From positions 868,001 through 932,000 of the forward strand of contig NZ_CP012669.1 in NCBI RefSeq assembly GCF_001281485.1: a stretch of 64,000 bases of DNA, given 5' to 3'. The notes beneath the pieces were generated by a model that made no database searches, had not been told where the DNA came from, and worked only from the letters and a program-made list of their open reading frames with translations. This stretch comes from Altererythrobacter epoxidivorans (GTDB taxonomy: Bacteria > Pseudomonadota > Alphaproteobacteria > Sphingomonadales > Sphingomonadaceae). Shown piece by piece: positions 49,468 to 57,903 of this stretch; position 1 is the first letter of the stretch; each line of letters begins with the position of its first letter. The translations under genes and the position numbers were made by a program.

Positions 49468-49746
49468 TTAGCGGGGAATGTCCACGTAATCGAGTTTCTG
49501 CATCAGTTCGATCTGGGGGCCGGCGAAACGTTCCGGCACCGGCTGGGTCTGCATGGCCCAGGCCATCACGTCGACATCGTCCTGATCTAGCAGCGCCTCG
49601 AACCAGCGAAGGTCTGCTTCTTCCCACTTCTCTGCATAGCGATCGAAATATCCGCCGAAAATGTAATCGGCTTCACGCGTACCGCGGTGCCAAGCGCGAA
49701 ACTTGGCGCGGGCGAGGCGGGCGGAAAATGTGAGTGCTTCGGGCAT
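49468..49746 (-). CDS. sdhE: Succinate dehydrogenase FAD assembly factor SdhE
   Basis: A 92-residue helical protein with the invariant HRGTREADYIFGGYFD motif (RGxxE), which delivers FAD to succinate dehydrogenase. recG-sdhE-mfd is a common alphaproteobacterial arrangement. The start at 49746 is preceded by an inverted repeat rather than a Shine-Dalgarno. sdhE is read toward mfd and the two are probably one transcript. Confidence 0.93.
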   Translation of the reverse strand: MPEALTFSARLARAKFRAWHRGTREADYIFGGYFDRYAEKWEEADLRWFEALLDQDDVDVMAWAMQTQPVPERFAGPQIELMQKLDYVDIPR

Positions 49747-49751
49747 GAATT

Positions 49752-49781
49752 GGGGCGCCAGACGGTTTCGTGTGGCGCCCC
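49752..49781. repeat. Perfect 9-bp inverted repeat between sdhE and its promoter
   Basis: GGGGCGCCA (49752-49760) and TGGCGCCCC (49773-49781) with a 12-base spacer occupy the whole sdhE leader, 5 bases before its ATG, and touch the predicted -10 box. In RNA it would form a hairpin in place of a ribosome site; in DNA it could be an operator. Confidence 0.6.
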
Positions 49782-49808
49782 TATGTTGGATAGCGTGCCC
49801 CCGATCAA
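49780..49808 (-). promoter_or_regulatory. Candidate promoter of sdhE-mfd
   Basis: On the minus strand TTGATC (49808-49803) and CATAGG (49785-49780) have a 17-base spacer. Transcription would start near 49773, inside the inverted repeat, leaving a leader of about 27 bases. Confidence 0.4.
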
Positions 49809-49821
49809 GGGGCTGTCGCCA

Positions 49822-50247
49822 TCAGGGATGGGTATGGCTGTAAAGGACCATCGATTCGGTCACGATGGCATCATCTTCGGCAAACAGCTTCTCAGCCGCT
49901 TCCTTGCCTCCCGCAACCTTCTCGAAAGCGGCGCGGAATGCAGCTCTTTCGGGCGGATTGTGGGAATCCAGCATCGCCATTCCGCGAGGCATCTCCATGA
50001 CCATCATGATGTCCCACGGACCTGACATGAGGTAATGAACGTCGGGCTGTTTCTGCCCCGCCGCGTCGGTCGCCGGGCCAAAATACTTTTCGCCCAGTTC
50101 GATCCAGCGTTCCTGCTGTCCCGCCTTCAGCTTCAGGAATTCGATGCGATAGGTGGTCCGCGCCTGTTCTGCATCCTGTGAATAGGCAGGTACGGCAGTC
50201 AGCATGAATGCTGCTGCGGCGATAGTCGTCGAAATCTTACGGATCAT
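49822..50247 (-). CDS. Small exported protein, possibly NIPSNAP/ABM-like ferredoxin fold
   Basis: A 141-residue protein with signal peptide IRKISTTIAAAAFMLTAVPAYSQ. The mature part (RIEFLKLKAGQQERWIELGE..., YLMSGPWDIMMVMEMP) has the beta-alpha-beta pattern of dimeric alpha/beta-barrel proteins, but that is only a shape guess. ATG 50247 is preceded by AGAGGGACTGATT. It lies between divergent recG and sdhE and forms its own unit. Function unknown. Confidence 0.75.
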   Translation of the reverse strand: MIRKISTTIAAAAFMLTAVPAYSQDAEQARTTYRIEFLKLKAGQQERWIELGEKYFGPATDAAGQKQPDVHYLMSGPWDIMMVMEMPRGMAMLDSHNPPERAAFRAAFEKVAGGKEAAEKLFAEDDAIVTESMVLYSHTHP

Positions 50248-50432
50248 AATCAGTCCCTCTCGTGACAAGACGCGACCCGGTAAGGCCTGGCTGTTATCAC
50301 TTCTGCGAGGGCGCGACCCACTCCCCCCTTGGAGTGTCGCCAACTGCGCAGCGTTAGAGCGCAAAATCGTTCCACTGGCAAGCGTGCCAGGCGACTTCGC
50401 AGGAAGAGCGAATGACGTTAGGGGATACGAGC

Positions 50433-52493
50433 ATGCGCCCCGAAGTCCTCAATCCCCTGTTTGTAGAGACCAGCGCGCTCGAAGGCGTCGGGCCGAAAAT
50501 GATGAAGCCGCTCGAAAAGCTCGGCCTCACGCGGGTGCGCGACATCGCCTATCACCTGCCGGACCGGTTCGTGACGCGCCGTCCGGTGAAGAACCTCGAC
50601 GAGGCGAGCGAGGGCGAGCAGATCGTCATCCCGCTCACCGTGGTCGAGCATCGGGCTTCGCGTAACAATCGGGGGCCATATCGGGTTCTGGCCCAGGACG
50701 ATGCCGGTAATGTCTGCACGCTGACCTATTTCGGGCGAGCATCTTTCACCGCAAAGAAACTGCTTCCGGTGGGAGAAAAGCGCTGGGCTTCCGGCCGCCT
50801 CGACCGGTTTGGCGACGCATTGCAGATCGTCCACCCCGACCATGTCGAGAAAGAGGGCAGCGCCAGCCTCGGTCGGCTGAACGAACCCGTTTATTCATTG
50901 TCCGAAGGATTGACCCAGCCGCGTGTCGCGAGCCTCGTCGAGCAGGCACTGGGGCGCCTACCGTACTTGCCGGAATGGATCGAGCCATCCCAGCTGGACC
51001 GGGAAGCCTGGCCTGATTGGCGGGACGCGCTGCATCTCGCGCATAAGTCCGAAAATCGATCGGCTCGGGACCGCCTGGCTTATGACGAATTGCTCGCAAA
51101 CTCGCTCGCGCTTTTGCTGGTTCGTGCCGACAATCGTAGGAGACGTGGTCAATCCATCATCGGCAACGGGCAGTTACGCGACAAGCTGCAGCTTCCATAC
51201 GACCTGACGGGTGCCCAGTCGCGTTCGGTTCGCGAGATCGAAGGCGATCTGGCTCAAGAAGCGCCGATGCTTCGCCTGCTTCAGGGCGATGTTGGAGCGG
51301 GCAAGACTGTTGTCGCCCTCATGGCGATGCTGATTGCCAATGAGGCGGGGAAGCAGGCGGCCCTGCTGGCGCCGACCGAAATACTTGCCCGGCAGCATTA
51401 TGAAACTCTCCGGCAGATGGCGGCTCCGACCGGTGTCGAGATCGCGCTGCTTACAGGCAGGGACAAGGGCAGGGCGCGCGAAAGCATACTGATGGGTCTG
51501 CTCGACGGGTCGATCGATATCGTGGTCGGCACGCATGCTATTTTTCAGGAAAGTGTCGGGTACAGGGACCTCGCGCTGGTCGTGATCGACGAACAACACA
51601 GGTTCGGAGTGCAGCAAAGGCTGCAGCTGGCAAGCAAGGGAAAGGCTCCGCCTCACACTCTGGCGATGACGGCTACGCCGATCCCGCGCACGCTGACGCT
51701 CGCACAATATGGCGAAATGGATGTGAGCAGGCTGGACGAAATGCCTCCGGGGAGGCAGCCGATCGATACCGTGGTGGTATCCCAGGACCGACTTGAAGAT
51801 GTCATCGCAGGTGTTGCTCGCCACGTGGAGGGCGGTCAGCAGGCGTACTGGGTTTGCCCGATGGTCCGTGAAAGCGAGACTGACGACATTGCCGCTGCCG
51901 AAGCGCGCTATGCCCTGTTGAAAGAGCGTTTCGGTGGGGATGTGGTCCTCGTGCACGGGCAACTACGTCCGGAGGAAAAGGATGCGGCAATGGAGCGCTT
52001 TGCGAGCGGCAATGCAAAACTTCTCGTCGCCACTACCGTGATCGAGGTCGGGGTCGATGTTCCCGCAGCCACGCTGATGGTTATCGAACAGGCCGAACGT
52101 TTCGGTCTGGCCCAGCTTCACCAGCTGCGTGGCCGCGTCGGACGAGGCAGCGAAAAGAGCGTGTGCCTCCTTTTGCGTGGATCTGCACTCAGTGAAACCG
52201 GGCGCAAGCGCCTTGCACTGATGCGCGAAACGCAGGACGGTTTCCGTATCGCAGAAGAAGATCTGGAACTTCGCGGCGGCGGCGAATTGCTGGGTACGCG
52301 GCAATCGGGCGACACTCCGTTTCGGGTTGCCGACCTGGAACAGATCACGCGGCTTTTGCCCGCAGCGCACGCCGATGCGCGCCTGTTAATGGATCGTGAC
52401 GGAGGCTTGTCGAGTGAGCGCGGCCAGGCGGCACGTATTCTGCTCTATCTGTTCGAAAGGGATTGGGGCGTGCAATTGCTCAGGGGCGGCTAG
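50433..52493 (+). CDS. recG: ATP-dependent DNA helicase RecG
   Basis: Remodels stalled replication forks. The 686-residue protein has the N-terminal wedge/OB domain with an HhH-like start (SALEGVGPKMMKPLEKLGL), Walker A LQGDVGAGKTVVALMAM, DEQHRFGVQQR (motif II), [14 protein letters not shown] and [14 protein letters not shown] chose ATG 50433 because AGGGGA is 8 bases upstream; ATG 50412 would add seven residues and is also possible. Its end overlaps the facing phosphatase gene by 14 bases. Confidence 0.96.
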   Translation: MRPEVLNPLFVETSALEGVGPKMMKPLEKLGLTRVRDIAYHLPDRFVTRRPVKNLDEASEGEQIVIPLTVVEHRASRNNRGPYRVLAQDDAGNVCTLTYFGRASFTAKKLLPVGEKRWASGRLDRFGDALQIVHPDHVEKEGSASLGRLNEPVYSLSEGLTQPRVASLVEQALGRLPYLPEWIEPSQLDREAWPDWRDALHLAHKSENRSARDRLAYDELLANSLALLLVRADNRRRRGQSIIGNGQLRDKLQLPYDLTGAQSRSVREIEGDLAQEAPMLRLLQGDVGAGKTVVALMAMLIANEAGKQAALLAPTEILARQHYETLRQMAAPTGVEIALLTGRDKGRARESILMGLLDGSIDIVVGTHAIFQESVGYRDLALVVIDEQHRFGVQQRLQLASKGKAPPHTLAMTATPIPRTLTLAQYGEMDVSRLDEMPPGRQPIDTVVVSQDRLEDVIAGVARHVEGGQQAYWVCPMVRESETDDIAAAEARYALLKERFGGDVVLVHGQLRPEEKDAAMERFASGNAKLLVATTVIEVGVDVPAATLMVIEQAERFGLAQLHQLRGRVGRGSEKSVCLLLRGSALSETGRKRLALMRETQDGFRIAEEDLELRGGGELLGTRQSGDTPFRVADLEQITRLLPAAHADARLLMDRDGGLSSERGQAARILLYLFERDWGVQLLRGG

Positions 52494-52971
52494 CGGCAAG
52501 CAATTGGCTGACGATGGCATCGGCGGCCTCACTGGCATCGGCCCAGGTGTCTTCGAACCGGTCTTCGCCATCGTAATAAGGGTCTGCAATCGCTACGCCC
52601 TCGCGTCCCGCCACAGCGTCCAGCAATAAGGCGACATGTGCCGTCGCCTCCGCAGGTTTGATCGCTTCGAGGTTGCGCAGGTTCTGGTGATCCATCGCAT
52701 AGATGTGCGTGAACCGCGTGAAGTCTGCAGCTTCGATCTGGCGACCGCGATAATGAGAGATGTCGATGCCAGCGTCGCGGGCCGTGTCCACGCTGCGAGG
52801 ATCAGGCGGCGCGCCGACATGGTAGTCGGATGTTCCTGCGCTGTCCGCCACTGCTTCAAGTCCTGCTTTTTCGGCCGCTTCTCGAAATGCAGCCTCTGCC
52901 AATGGCGATCGGCAAATATTGCCGAGGCAGACGAATAGCACTGCGGGGCGCACATGATCGGAACTTGTCAT
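52480..52971 (-). CDS. Low-molecular-weight protein tyrosine phosphatase
   Basis: A 163-residue enzyme with the P-loop VCLGNICRSP (Cys15, Arg21) and the general-acid Asp in ADPYYDG. These phosphatases act on tyrosine or arginine phosphate and, in bacteria, often on polysaccharide kinases, but no kinase gene is adjacent. ATG 52971 is favoured; an upstream ATG adds an unconserved tail. It overlaps recG tail to tail by 14 bases. Confidence 0.93.
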   Translation of the reverse strand: MTSSDHVRPAVLFVCLGNICRSPLAEAAFREAAEKAGLEAVADSAGTSDYHVGAPPDPRSVDTARDAGIDISHYRGRQIEAADFTRFTHIYAMDHQNLRNLEAIKPAEATAHVALLLDAVAGREGVAIADPYYDGEDRFEDTWADASEAADAIVSQLLAASRP

Positions 52972-53017
52972 TCCGAAATCATGCCGCCCCGCAGCGTAGG
53001 GTTCAAGTGAATGCGCG

Positions 53018-53200
53018 TTACGCGATTGCGTGAGTACCGCCACGCAGGAAGTTCACGTAAATACCGTGGATCACGCCTGGTACGAAGAAGATCAGCGTAA
53101 GGACCAGGTTGATCCAGAAATCGCGATCCAGCCCATGCTTCATTGCCACGCCGAGCGGCGGAAGGAGGATGGTTGCGATAAATGTGATGATGGCCATCAT
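53018..53200 (-). CDS. PMP3/YqaE (UPF0057) small membrane protein
   Basis: A 60-residue protein with two hydrophobic spans: MAIITFIATILLPPLGVAM and FWINLVLTLIFFVPGVIHGI. The conserved PPLGV and PGxIHGxY motifs define the PMP3 family, whose members stabilise membranes under salt, cold or other stress. AAGGA lies 10 bases before ATG 53200. A perfect EcfG-type promoter lies 57 bases upstream. Confidence 0.93.
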   Translation of the reverse strand: MMAIITFIATILLPPLGVAMKHGLDRDFWINLVLTLIFFVPGVIHGIYVNFLRGGTHAIA

Positions 53201-53256
53201 GTCGGGATATTCCTTTGATTGCTTTTCCCGCATTTGTGTGCGGGGGTTGCAGGATC

Positions 53257-53281
53257 AACGGAAACTCACGAGCCAAGTTCC
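53257..53281 (-). promoter_or_regulatory. EcfG (general stress) promoter of the PMP3 gene
   Basis: On the minus strand GGAAC (53281-53277), 16 bases, CGTT (53260-53257): an exact match to the alphaproteobacterial EcfG consensus. It ends 57 bases before the PMP3 start codon. EcfG and its PhyR/NepR partners are not in the window. Confidence 0.75.
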
Positions 53282-53308
53282 GGAAAATTATCGGGAACAA
53301 AAGGCGGA

Positions 53309-54067
53309 TCAGCTGATGGATAATCCGCCGTCCACCGGCAAGCATTGGCCGGTAATGTAATCGCTTGCTGCCGATGCGAAGAATACCGCGAGCCCTTCCA
53401 GACCCTCGTGATCGCCGAAGCGCCGCAAGGGAATCCGCTTGGTCATCCATTCGGCGAACCGCGGATCGGCTGCTTCCGTCATGTCGGTTTCGTAGAAGCC
53501 GAACAGGAATGCGTTGGCCGTAATCTTGTAGCGGGCCAGCTCGAAGGCAGCACCGCGTGTCAGGCCATTCACCGCCGCTTTGGAGGCCGCGTAATTGGAG
53601 CTGCGATTGGTGCCCATGATGGATTGACCGGACGACGTAGCGAGCAGCTTTCCGCCACCGCCGCGCTCGATCATGTGTTTCGTGACATGGGCATATGTCA
53701 GCGCCACTCCGCGGGCATTCACTGCCATCGTCGCGTCCCATGCTTCGGCGGTCATTTCCGGCAATGCGCGACCACCGCCGACGCCGGCATTGGCAAAACA
53801 ACTATCAACCTGGCCGAACCGATCGAGCGTTGCAGCCATCGCCGCTGCGATCGAATCTTCGCTCGTCACATCGCAAACGAAGGCGCCTATCTCGCCTTTG
53901 CCCAGGCCGGTGAGCTCTCCCAAGGCAGCGGCATTCTTGCTCTCGCTCCGCCCCCAGATCGCGACGTGCGCGCCTGCTTTGACGAGGCCTCGCGCCATAG
54001 AAAGGCCGATCCCGCCGTTACCGCCGGTAATGACTGCGGTGTGCCCGCTAAGGTCGAACAATTGCAT
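53309..54067 (-). CDS. Short-chain dehydrogenase/reductase
   Basis: A 252-residue classical SDR: NAD(P)-binding GGNGGIGLSMA near residue 16, NAG motif CFANAGVGGG, catalytic Ser in SSGQSI and YxxxK as NYAASKAAV, ending with the PVDGG tail of this family (TGQCLPVDGGLSIS). The basic residue pattern WGRSESKNA after the second strand leans to NADP. It is probably a 3-oxoacyl-reductase-like or alcohol dehydrogenase; the substrate cannot be told. It stands alone between the PMP3 gene and entericidin. Confidence 0.9.
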   Translation of the reverse strand: MQLFDLSGHTAVITGGNGGIGLSMARGLVKAGAHVAIWGRSESKNAAALGELTGLGKGEIGAFVCDVTSEDSIAAAMAATLDRFGQVDSCFANAGVGGGRALPEMTAEAWDATMAVNARGVALTYAHVTKHMIERGGGGKLLATSSGQSIMGTNRSSNYAASKAAVNGLTRGAAFELARYKITANAFLFGFYETDMTEAADPRFAEWMTKRIPLRRFGDHEGLEGLAVFFASAASDYITGQCLPVDGGLSIS

Positions 54068-54112
54068 CGGCGCAGGTTGGCGAAATCGGCGCCATCCTGC
54101 AAGCGCGACGGC

Positions 54113-54235
54113 CTAGATTACTTCGTCGCCGGCATTCGCGACCGATTCGAGATCCTGTCCCAGGCCGCGAACGGTGTTACATGCAGATAGAGCGGTGAGC
54201 GCTGCTAGCGCGAAGAGCAGTGATAATTTGCGCAT
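54113..54235 (-). CDS. Entericidin A/B-family small lipoprotein
   Basis: A 40-residue protein with a lipobox ALSAC (Cys19) after RKLSLLFALAALTA and the family tail CNTVRGLGQDLESVANAGDEVI. Entericidins are membrane lipoproteins of stress or toxin-antidote type. ATG 54235 has GGAAG upstream. It is directly downstream of tRNA-Pro on the same strand and could be read from the tRNA promoter. Confidence 0.9.
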   Translation of the reverse strand: MRKLSLLFALAALTALSACNTVRGLGQDLESVANAGDEVI

Positions 54236-54275
54236 AAAGCTTCCGATCCCTTGGGCCCCCAAAAGAGAGAAGAAC

Positions 54276-54352
54276 TGGTCGGGGAGAGAGGATTCGAACC
54301 TCCGGCCCCTGCCTCCCGAAGACAGTGCTCTACCAGGCTGAGCTACTCCCCG
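54276..54352 (-). tRNA. tRNA-Pro (anticodon CGG)
   Basis: 77 bases with acceptor stem CGGGGAG / CTCCCCG, D arm TAGCTCAGCCTGGTAGAGC, anticodon loop TTCGGGA with CGG reading CCG, T arm CGGAGGTTCGAATCCTC, discriminator A and an encoded CCA. Any upstream start of thyA beyond 54352 would overlap it. Confidence 0.97.
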
Positions 54353-54465
54353 ACCGTGTCGATCGCACAATGCTGCAAATGAGCTGTGGATCGAGGCAAG
54401 GCGCGCCCTATAGGGAGGAGTGCGCGGGGTGGCAAGCCGCCAATTGCAGGTTTAGGGACATGGAT

Positions 54466-55434
54466 ATGGCAAGCGCTGCGATTCCCGACCGAACGACCCG
54501 CACCCACCACCCCGAGTGGCAGTATCTCGACCTCATGCGAGACATTTGGGAAAATGGCAGCGAGCGTATCGATCGCACCGGCATCGGCACGCGTTCCATC
54601 GCGGGTGCCATGCTGCGGTTCGACCTTTCCGACGGTGCGATGCCCTTGCTGACGACAAAGCGGGTGTACTGGAAGACCGCTACGCGCGAGATGCTGTGGT
54701 TCCTTACCGGCGAGACGAACATCCGCCCGCTAGTCCTGCAGGGGGTGAAGATCTGGAACGAGTGGCCGCACGCGAACTATGTGAAGGAAACCGGTGACGA
54801 CATCTCCCTCGAAGATTTCGTGGCGCGGATTGCGAAAGATGAAGCGTTCGCTGAGCAATGGGGCGATCTGGGCCCAGTGTATGGCAAGCAGTGGGTCGAT
54901 TGGCCAACCTACACACCGCGTGAAGACGGATTGTTCGAGCGTGGTCAGGGTGTGAACCAGGTTGCGGAGGTCATCGAATCCCTTCGCAAAAGCCCCGGCA
55001 GCCGGCGTCATATCATCGAGGGCTGGAACGTCGCAGAGCTCGAGCGGATGGCCCTGCCACCCTGCCACAAGACTTATCAGTTCCATGTCTCGGGCGAGGG
55101 CGAGGATGCACGTTTGAATTGCCTGCTTTACCAGCGCAGCTGCGACGTCGCACTGGGACTGCCGTTCAATCTATGGTCGGCTGCATTGCTCAACCGCATG
55201 ATCGCCCAGCAGGTTGGCATGAAGCCGGGTGAACTTGTCTGGATGGGCGGTGACGTTCACCTGTATCTCAATCACGAGCACCTCATCACAGAGCAGTTGA
55301 CGCGGGAACCCGAAGGCGCGCCAAGGCTTGAGATAGTAAGGCATCCACCGAGCATCTTCGAATACACGATCGAAGACTTCGAGGTTCATGACTACCAGCC
55401 GCAGGGCGCGATCAAGGCTCCTGTCGCAGTCTGA
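54466..55434 (+). CDS. thyA: Thymidylate synthase
   Basis: Methylates dUMP to dTMP with methylene-tetrahydrofolate. The 322-residue protein has the catalytic LPPCHKTYQF (Cys200), the RSCDVALGLPFN phosphate/dUMP block and HLYLNHEHL. I chose ATG 54466, 7 bases after AGGGA; ATG 54460 is too near the ribosome site, and an earlier open frame runs into tRNA-Pro. It is followed by the bkd promoter. Confidence 0.95.
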   Translation: MASAAIPDRTTRTHHPEWQYLDLMRDIWENGSERIDRTGIGTRSIAGAMLRFDLSDGAMPLLTTKRVYWKTATREMLWFLTGETNIRPLVLQGVKIWNEWPHANYVKETGDDISLEDFVARIAKDEAFAEQWGDLGPVYGKQWVDWPTYTPREDGLFERGQGVNQVAEVIESLRKSPGSRRHIIEGWNVAELERMALPPCHKTYQFHVSGEGEDARLNCLLYQRSCDVALGLPFNLWSAALLNRMIAQQVGMKPGELVWMGGDVHLYLNHEHLITEQLTREPEGAPRLEIVRHPPSIFEYTIEDFEVHDYQPQGAIKAPVAV

Positions 55435-55445
55435 GAGAGGCAAAC

Positions 55446-55474
55446 TTGACCTCCTGCCTCGTGTGAAATAAAAT
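55446..55474 (+). promoter_or_regulatory. Strong sigma70-type promoter of the bkd operon
   Basis: TTGACC, 17 bases, TAAAAT, ending 54 bases before the E1 alpha ATG. Box sequences and spacing are close to consensus. Confidence 0.65.
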
Positions 55475-55528
55475 GTCGCACGTTTAAAAGATTGCTTCAG
55501 GCAATTTTTCCGCGAGGGAGAGCAGATT

Positions 55529-56836
55529 ATGGCCGACAGGCCTGATGGCGCTGGCGAAACCGGGCACAACAAGCCGGCCCTTTCGCTCCATGTGCCCGAA
55601 CCCCGTTATCGCCCGGGCGATACGGTTGATTTCAGTCACTTGAACATCCCTGAGGCAGGTGCCCAGGCTCGTCCGGATGAAACGTGCGATCCGAAAGATA
55701 TGGGCGCGCTCGCCTATGATCTCGTCCGCGTGCTTGGCGAGGACAACAAGGCGCACGGGCCGTGGAATCCGAATCTGGACGCCGAGACCCTGCGCACGAT
55801 GTTGGGTCACATGGCCATGGTGCGTGCGTTCGATGAACGCATGTTTCGCGGGCAGCGACAGGGCAAGACCAGCTTCTACATGAAGTGCACCGGTGAAGAA
55901 GCGACCAGCGTGGCTGCAAGCATGGCGCTCGCCAGCGACGACATGGTTTTCCCCTCCTATCGCCAGCAAGGCATACTGATCGCCCGCGGTTACCCGATCG
56001 TCGACATGATCAACCAGATCTATTCGAACAAGGCGGACAAGCTGAAGGGGCGCCAGCTGCCGATCATGTACTCGAGCCGCGAGCACAGCTTTTTCTCCAT
56101 TTCTGGCAACCTTGCGACCCAGCTGCCGCAAGCAACCGGCTGGGCAATGGCAAGTGCAATCAAGGGCGACAGCCGGATCGCAGCGACCTGGGTGGGTGAG
56201 GGCAGTACTGCAGAGGGCGATTTCCATTCGGCCTGTACGTTCGCGACTGTCTACAATGCGCCGGTCATCTTCAACGTGATCAACAACCAGTGGGCCATTT
56301 CGAGCTTCTCCGGCTTTGCCGGTGCAGAGCGGACGACGTTTGCTGCCCGAGCACTGGGATATGGTCTGGCAGGCCTGCGGGTGGACGGAAACGACGCTCT
56401 TGCGGTTTATGCGGCACAGCGTTGGGCCGCAAACCGCGCTCGCGCGAACGCCGGGCCGACGCTGATCGAGTACTTCACCTATCGCGCAGAAGGGCATTCT
56501 ACGTCCGACGACCCGTCAGGGTATCGCAGCGCACAGGAGCGCGAGGAATGGCCGCTCGGCGATCCGATCATGCGTCTCAAAAACCACCTTGTCGCGATTG
56601 GTGAGTGGGACGAGGACCGCCAGCAGGCGATGGACCTCGAGGCTGCCGAAAAGGTGAAGGCTGCGACCAAGGAAGCCGAGAAGAACGGCATTCTCGGTCA
56701 TGGCATGCACCATCCCTTCCATACCATGTTCGAAGACGTGTTCGAGGAGTTGCCATGGCATCTCAAGGAACAGGCCGAACAGGCAACGCGCGAGCGCCAG
56801 ATCAAATGGCCGCAAGGTGGAGGGCCCAAGACATGA
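55529..56836 (+). CDS. bkdA1: Branched-chain 2-oxoacid dehydrogenase E1 alpha
   Basis: A 435-residue thiamine-diphosphate subunit that decarboxylates the 2-oxoacids from Val, Leu and Ile. The ThDP/Mg motif is GEGSTAEGDFHSACTFATVYNA-like with the closing NNQWAISS. The phosphorylation-loop-like YRAEGHSTSDDPSGYRS and the N-terminal extension before LGHMAMVRAFDERMF match Pseudomonas BkdA1 rather than pyruvate E1. It overlaps the beta gene by 4 bases. Confidence 0.92.
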   Translation: MADRPDGAGETGHNKPALSLHVPEPRYRPGDTVDFSHLNIPEAGAQARPDETCDPKDMGALAYDLVRVLGEDNKAHGPWNPNLDAETLRTMLGHMAMVRAFDERMFRGQRQGKTSFYMKCTGEEATSVAASMALASDDMVFPSYRQQGILIARGYPIVDMINQIYSNKADKLKGRQLPIMYSSREHSFFSISGNLATQLPQATGWAMASAIKGDSRIAATWVGEGSTAEGDFHSACTFATVYNAPVIFNVINNQWAISSFSGFAGAERTTFAARALGYGLAGLRVDGNDALAVYAAQRWAANRARANAGPTLIEYFTYRAEGHSTSDDPSGYRSAQEREEWPLGDPIMRLKNHLVAIGEWDEDRQQAMDLEAAEKVKAATKEAEKNGILGHGMHHPFHTMFEDVFEELPWHLKEQAEQATRERQIKWPQGGGPKT

Positions 56837-57897
56837 GCACCGACATCGAAACGAAGAATGCCAGCCAGGCGGCTGAAGCGGGCGAGCGCCGGATCAACAT
56901 GATCGAGGCGATCAACGACGCGCTCGACACGATGCTCGGACGCGATCCCGATGTCATCGTGATGGGCGAAGACGTCGGCTATTTCGGCGGCGTTTTCCGC
57001 TGCACCGCGGGCCTGCAGGAAAAACATGGCAAGACCCGGGTCTTCGACACTCCGATTTCGGAATGCGGCATCATCGGCGTTGCTGTCGGCATGGGCGCGT
57101 ATGGCCTGCGCCCGGTCCCCGAAATCCAGTTCGCCGATTACATTTACCCCGGTCTCGACCAGCTGATCAGTGAGGCGGCTCGTTTACGTTATCGTTCGGC
57201 TACCGACTACATTGCGCCGCTGACGGTTCGCTCGCCTTTCGGTGGCGGCATTTTTGGCGGGCAAACACACAGCCAAAGCCCCGAGGCCATCTTCACACAT
57301 GTGTCGGGTTTGAAAACGGTCATTCCGTCAACGCCCTACGATGCGAAAGGCCTGTTGATCAGCTGCATCGAAGACAATGACCCGGTGATCTTCTTCGAAC
57401 CGAAGCGCATCTATAACGGTCCGTTCTCTGGCTATTACGACAAACCGGTCGAGCCGTGGAAGAAGCACAAGGACAGCGTCGTTCCCGAGGGATACTACAA
57501 GATCCCTCTCGGAAAGGCGCGTCATGTCACCGAGGGCGAGCAGCTCACGGTTCTGACTTACGGCACGATGGTGCATGTCGCAGAGGCGGTCTGCCGAGAG
57601 AAGGGTGTCGAAGCCGACATCCTCGATCTGCGCACGCTCGTGCCGCTGGACATCGAAGCGATCGAAGCATCGGTCGAGAAGACCGGGCGCTGCTTAATTG
57701 TTCACGAGGCGACGCGTACTTCGGGCTTTGGCGCAGAACTTAGCGCGCTGGTGACCGAACGCTGTTTCTACCATCTCGAAGCGCCCGTCGAACGGGTCAC
57801 CGGCTTCGACACACCCTATCCGCACAGCCTCGAATGGGCCTATTTCCCTGGCCCGGTTCGTATCGGCGATGCGATCGACAAGATCCTGAAGGACTGA
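56833..57897 (+). CDS. bkdA2: Branched-chain 2-oxoacid dehydrogenase E1 beta
   Basis: A 354-residue partner of E1 alpha with MIEAINDALDTMLGRDPDVIVMGEDVGYFGGVF, GIIGVAVGMGAYGLRPVPEIQF and the C-terminal domain DLRTLVPLDIEAIEASVEKTGR. ATG 56833 overlaps the alpha stop, so subunit production is coupled. The short N-terminal extension before the core is typical of bkd rather than pdhB. Confidence 0.93.
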   Translation: MSTDIETKNASQAAEAGERRINMIEAINDALDTMLGRDPDVIVMGEDVGYFGGVFRCTAGLQEKHGKTRVFDTPISECGIIGVAVGMGAYGLRPVPEIQFADYIYPGLDQLISEAARLRYRSATDYIAPLTVRSPFGGGIFGGQTHSQSPEAIFTHVSGLKTVIPSTPYDAKGLLISCIEDNDPVIFFEPKRIYNGPFSGYYDKPVEPWKKHKDSVVPEGYYKIPLGKARHVTEGEQLTVLTYGTMVHVAEAVCREKGVEADILDLRTLVPLDIEAIEASVEKTGRCLIVHEATRTSGFGAELSALVTERCFYHLEAPVERVTGFDTPYPHSLEWAYFPGPVRIGDAIDKILKD

Positions 57898-57903
57898 CGA
57901 GCG

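Noticed and set aside
53231..53250. Terminator for the short-chain dehydrogenase gene (CCCGCA ... TGCGGG)
   Set aside because: The stem is followed by A residues on the minus strand and has no U-run on the plus strand. It lies in the PMP3 leader.
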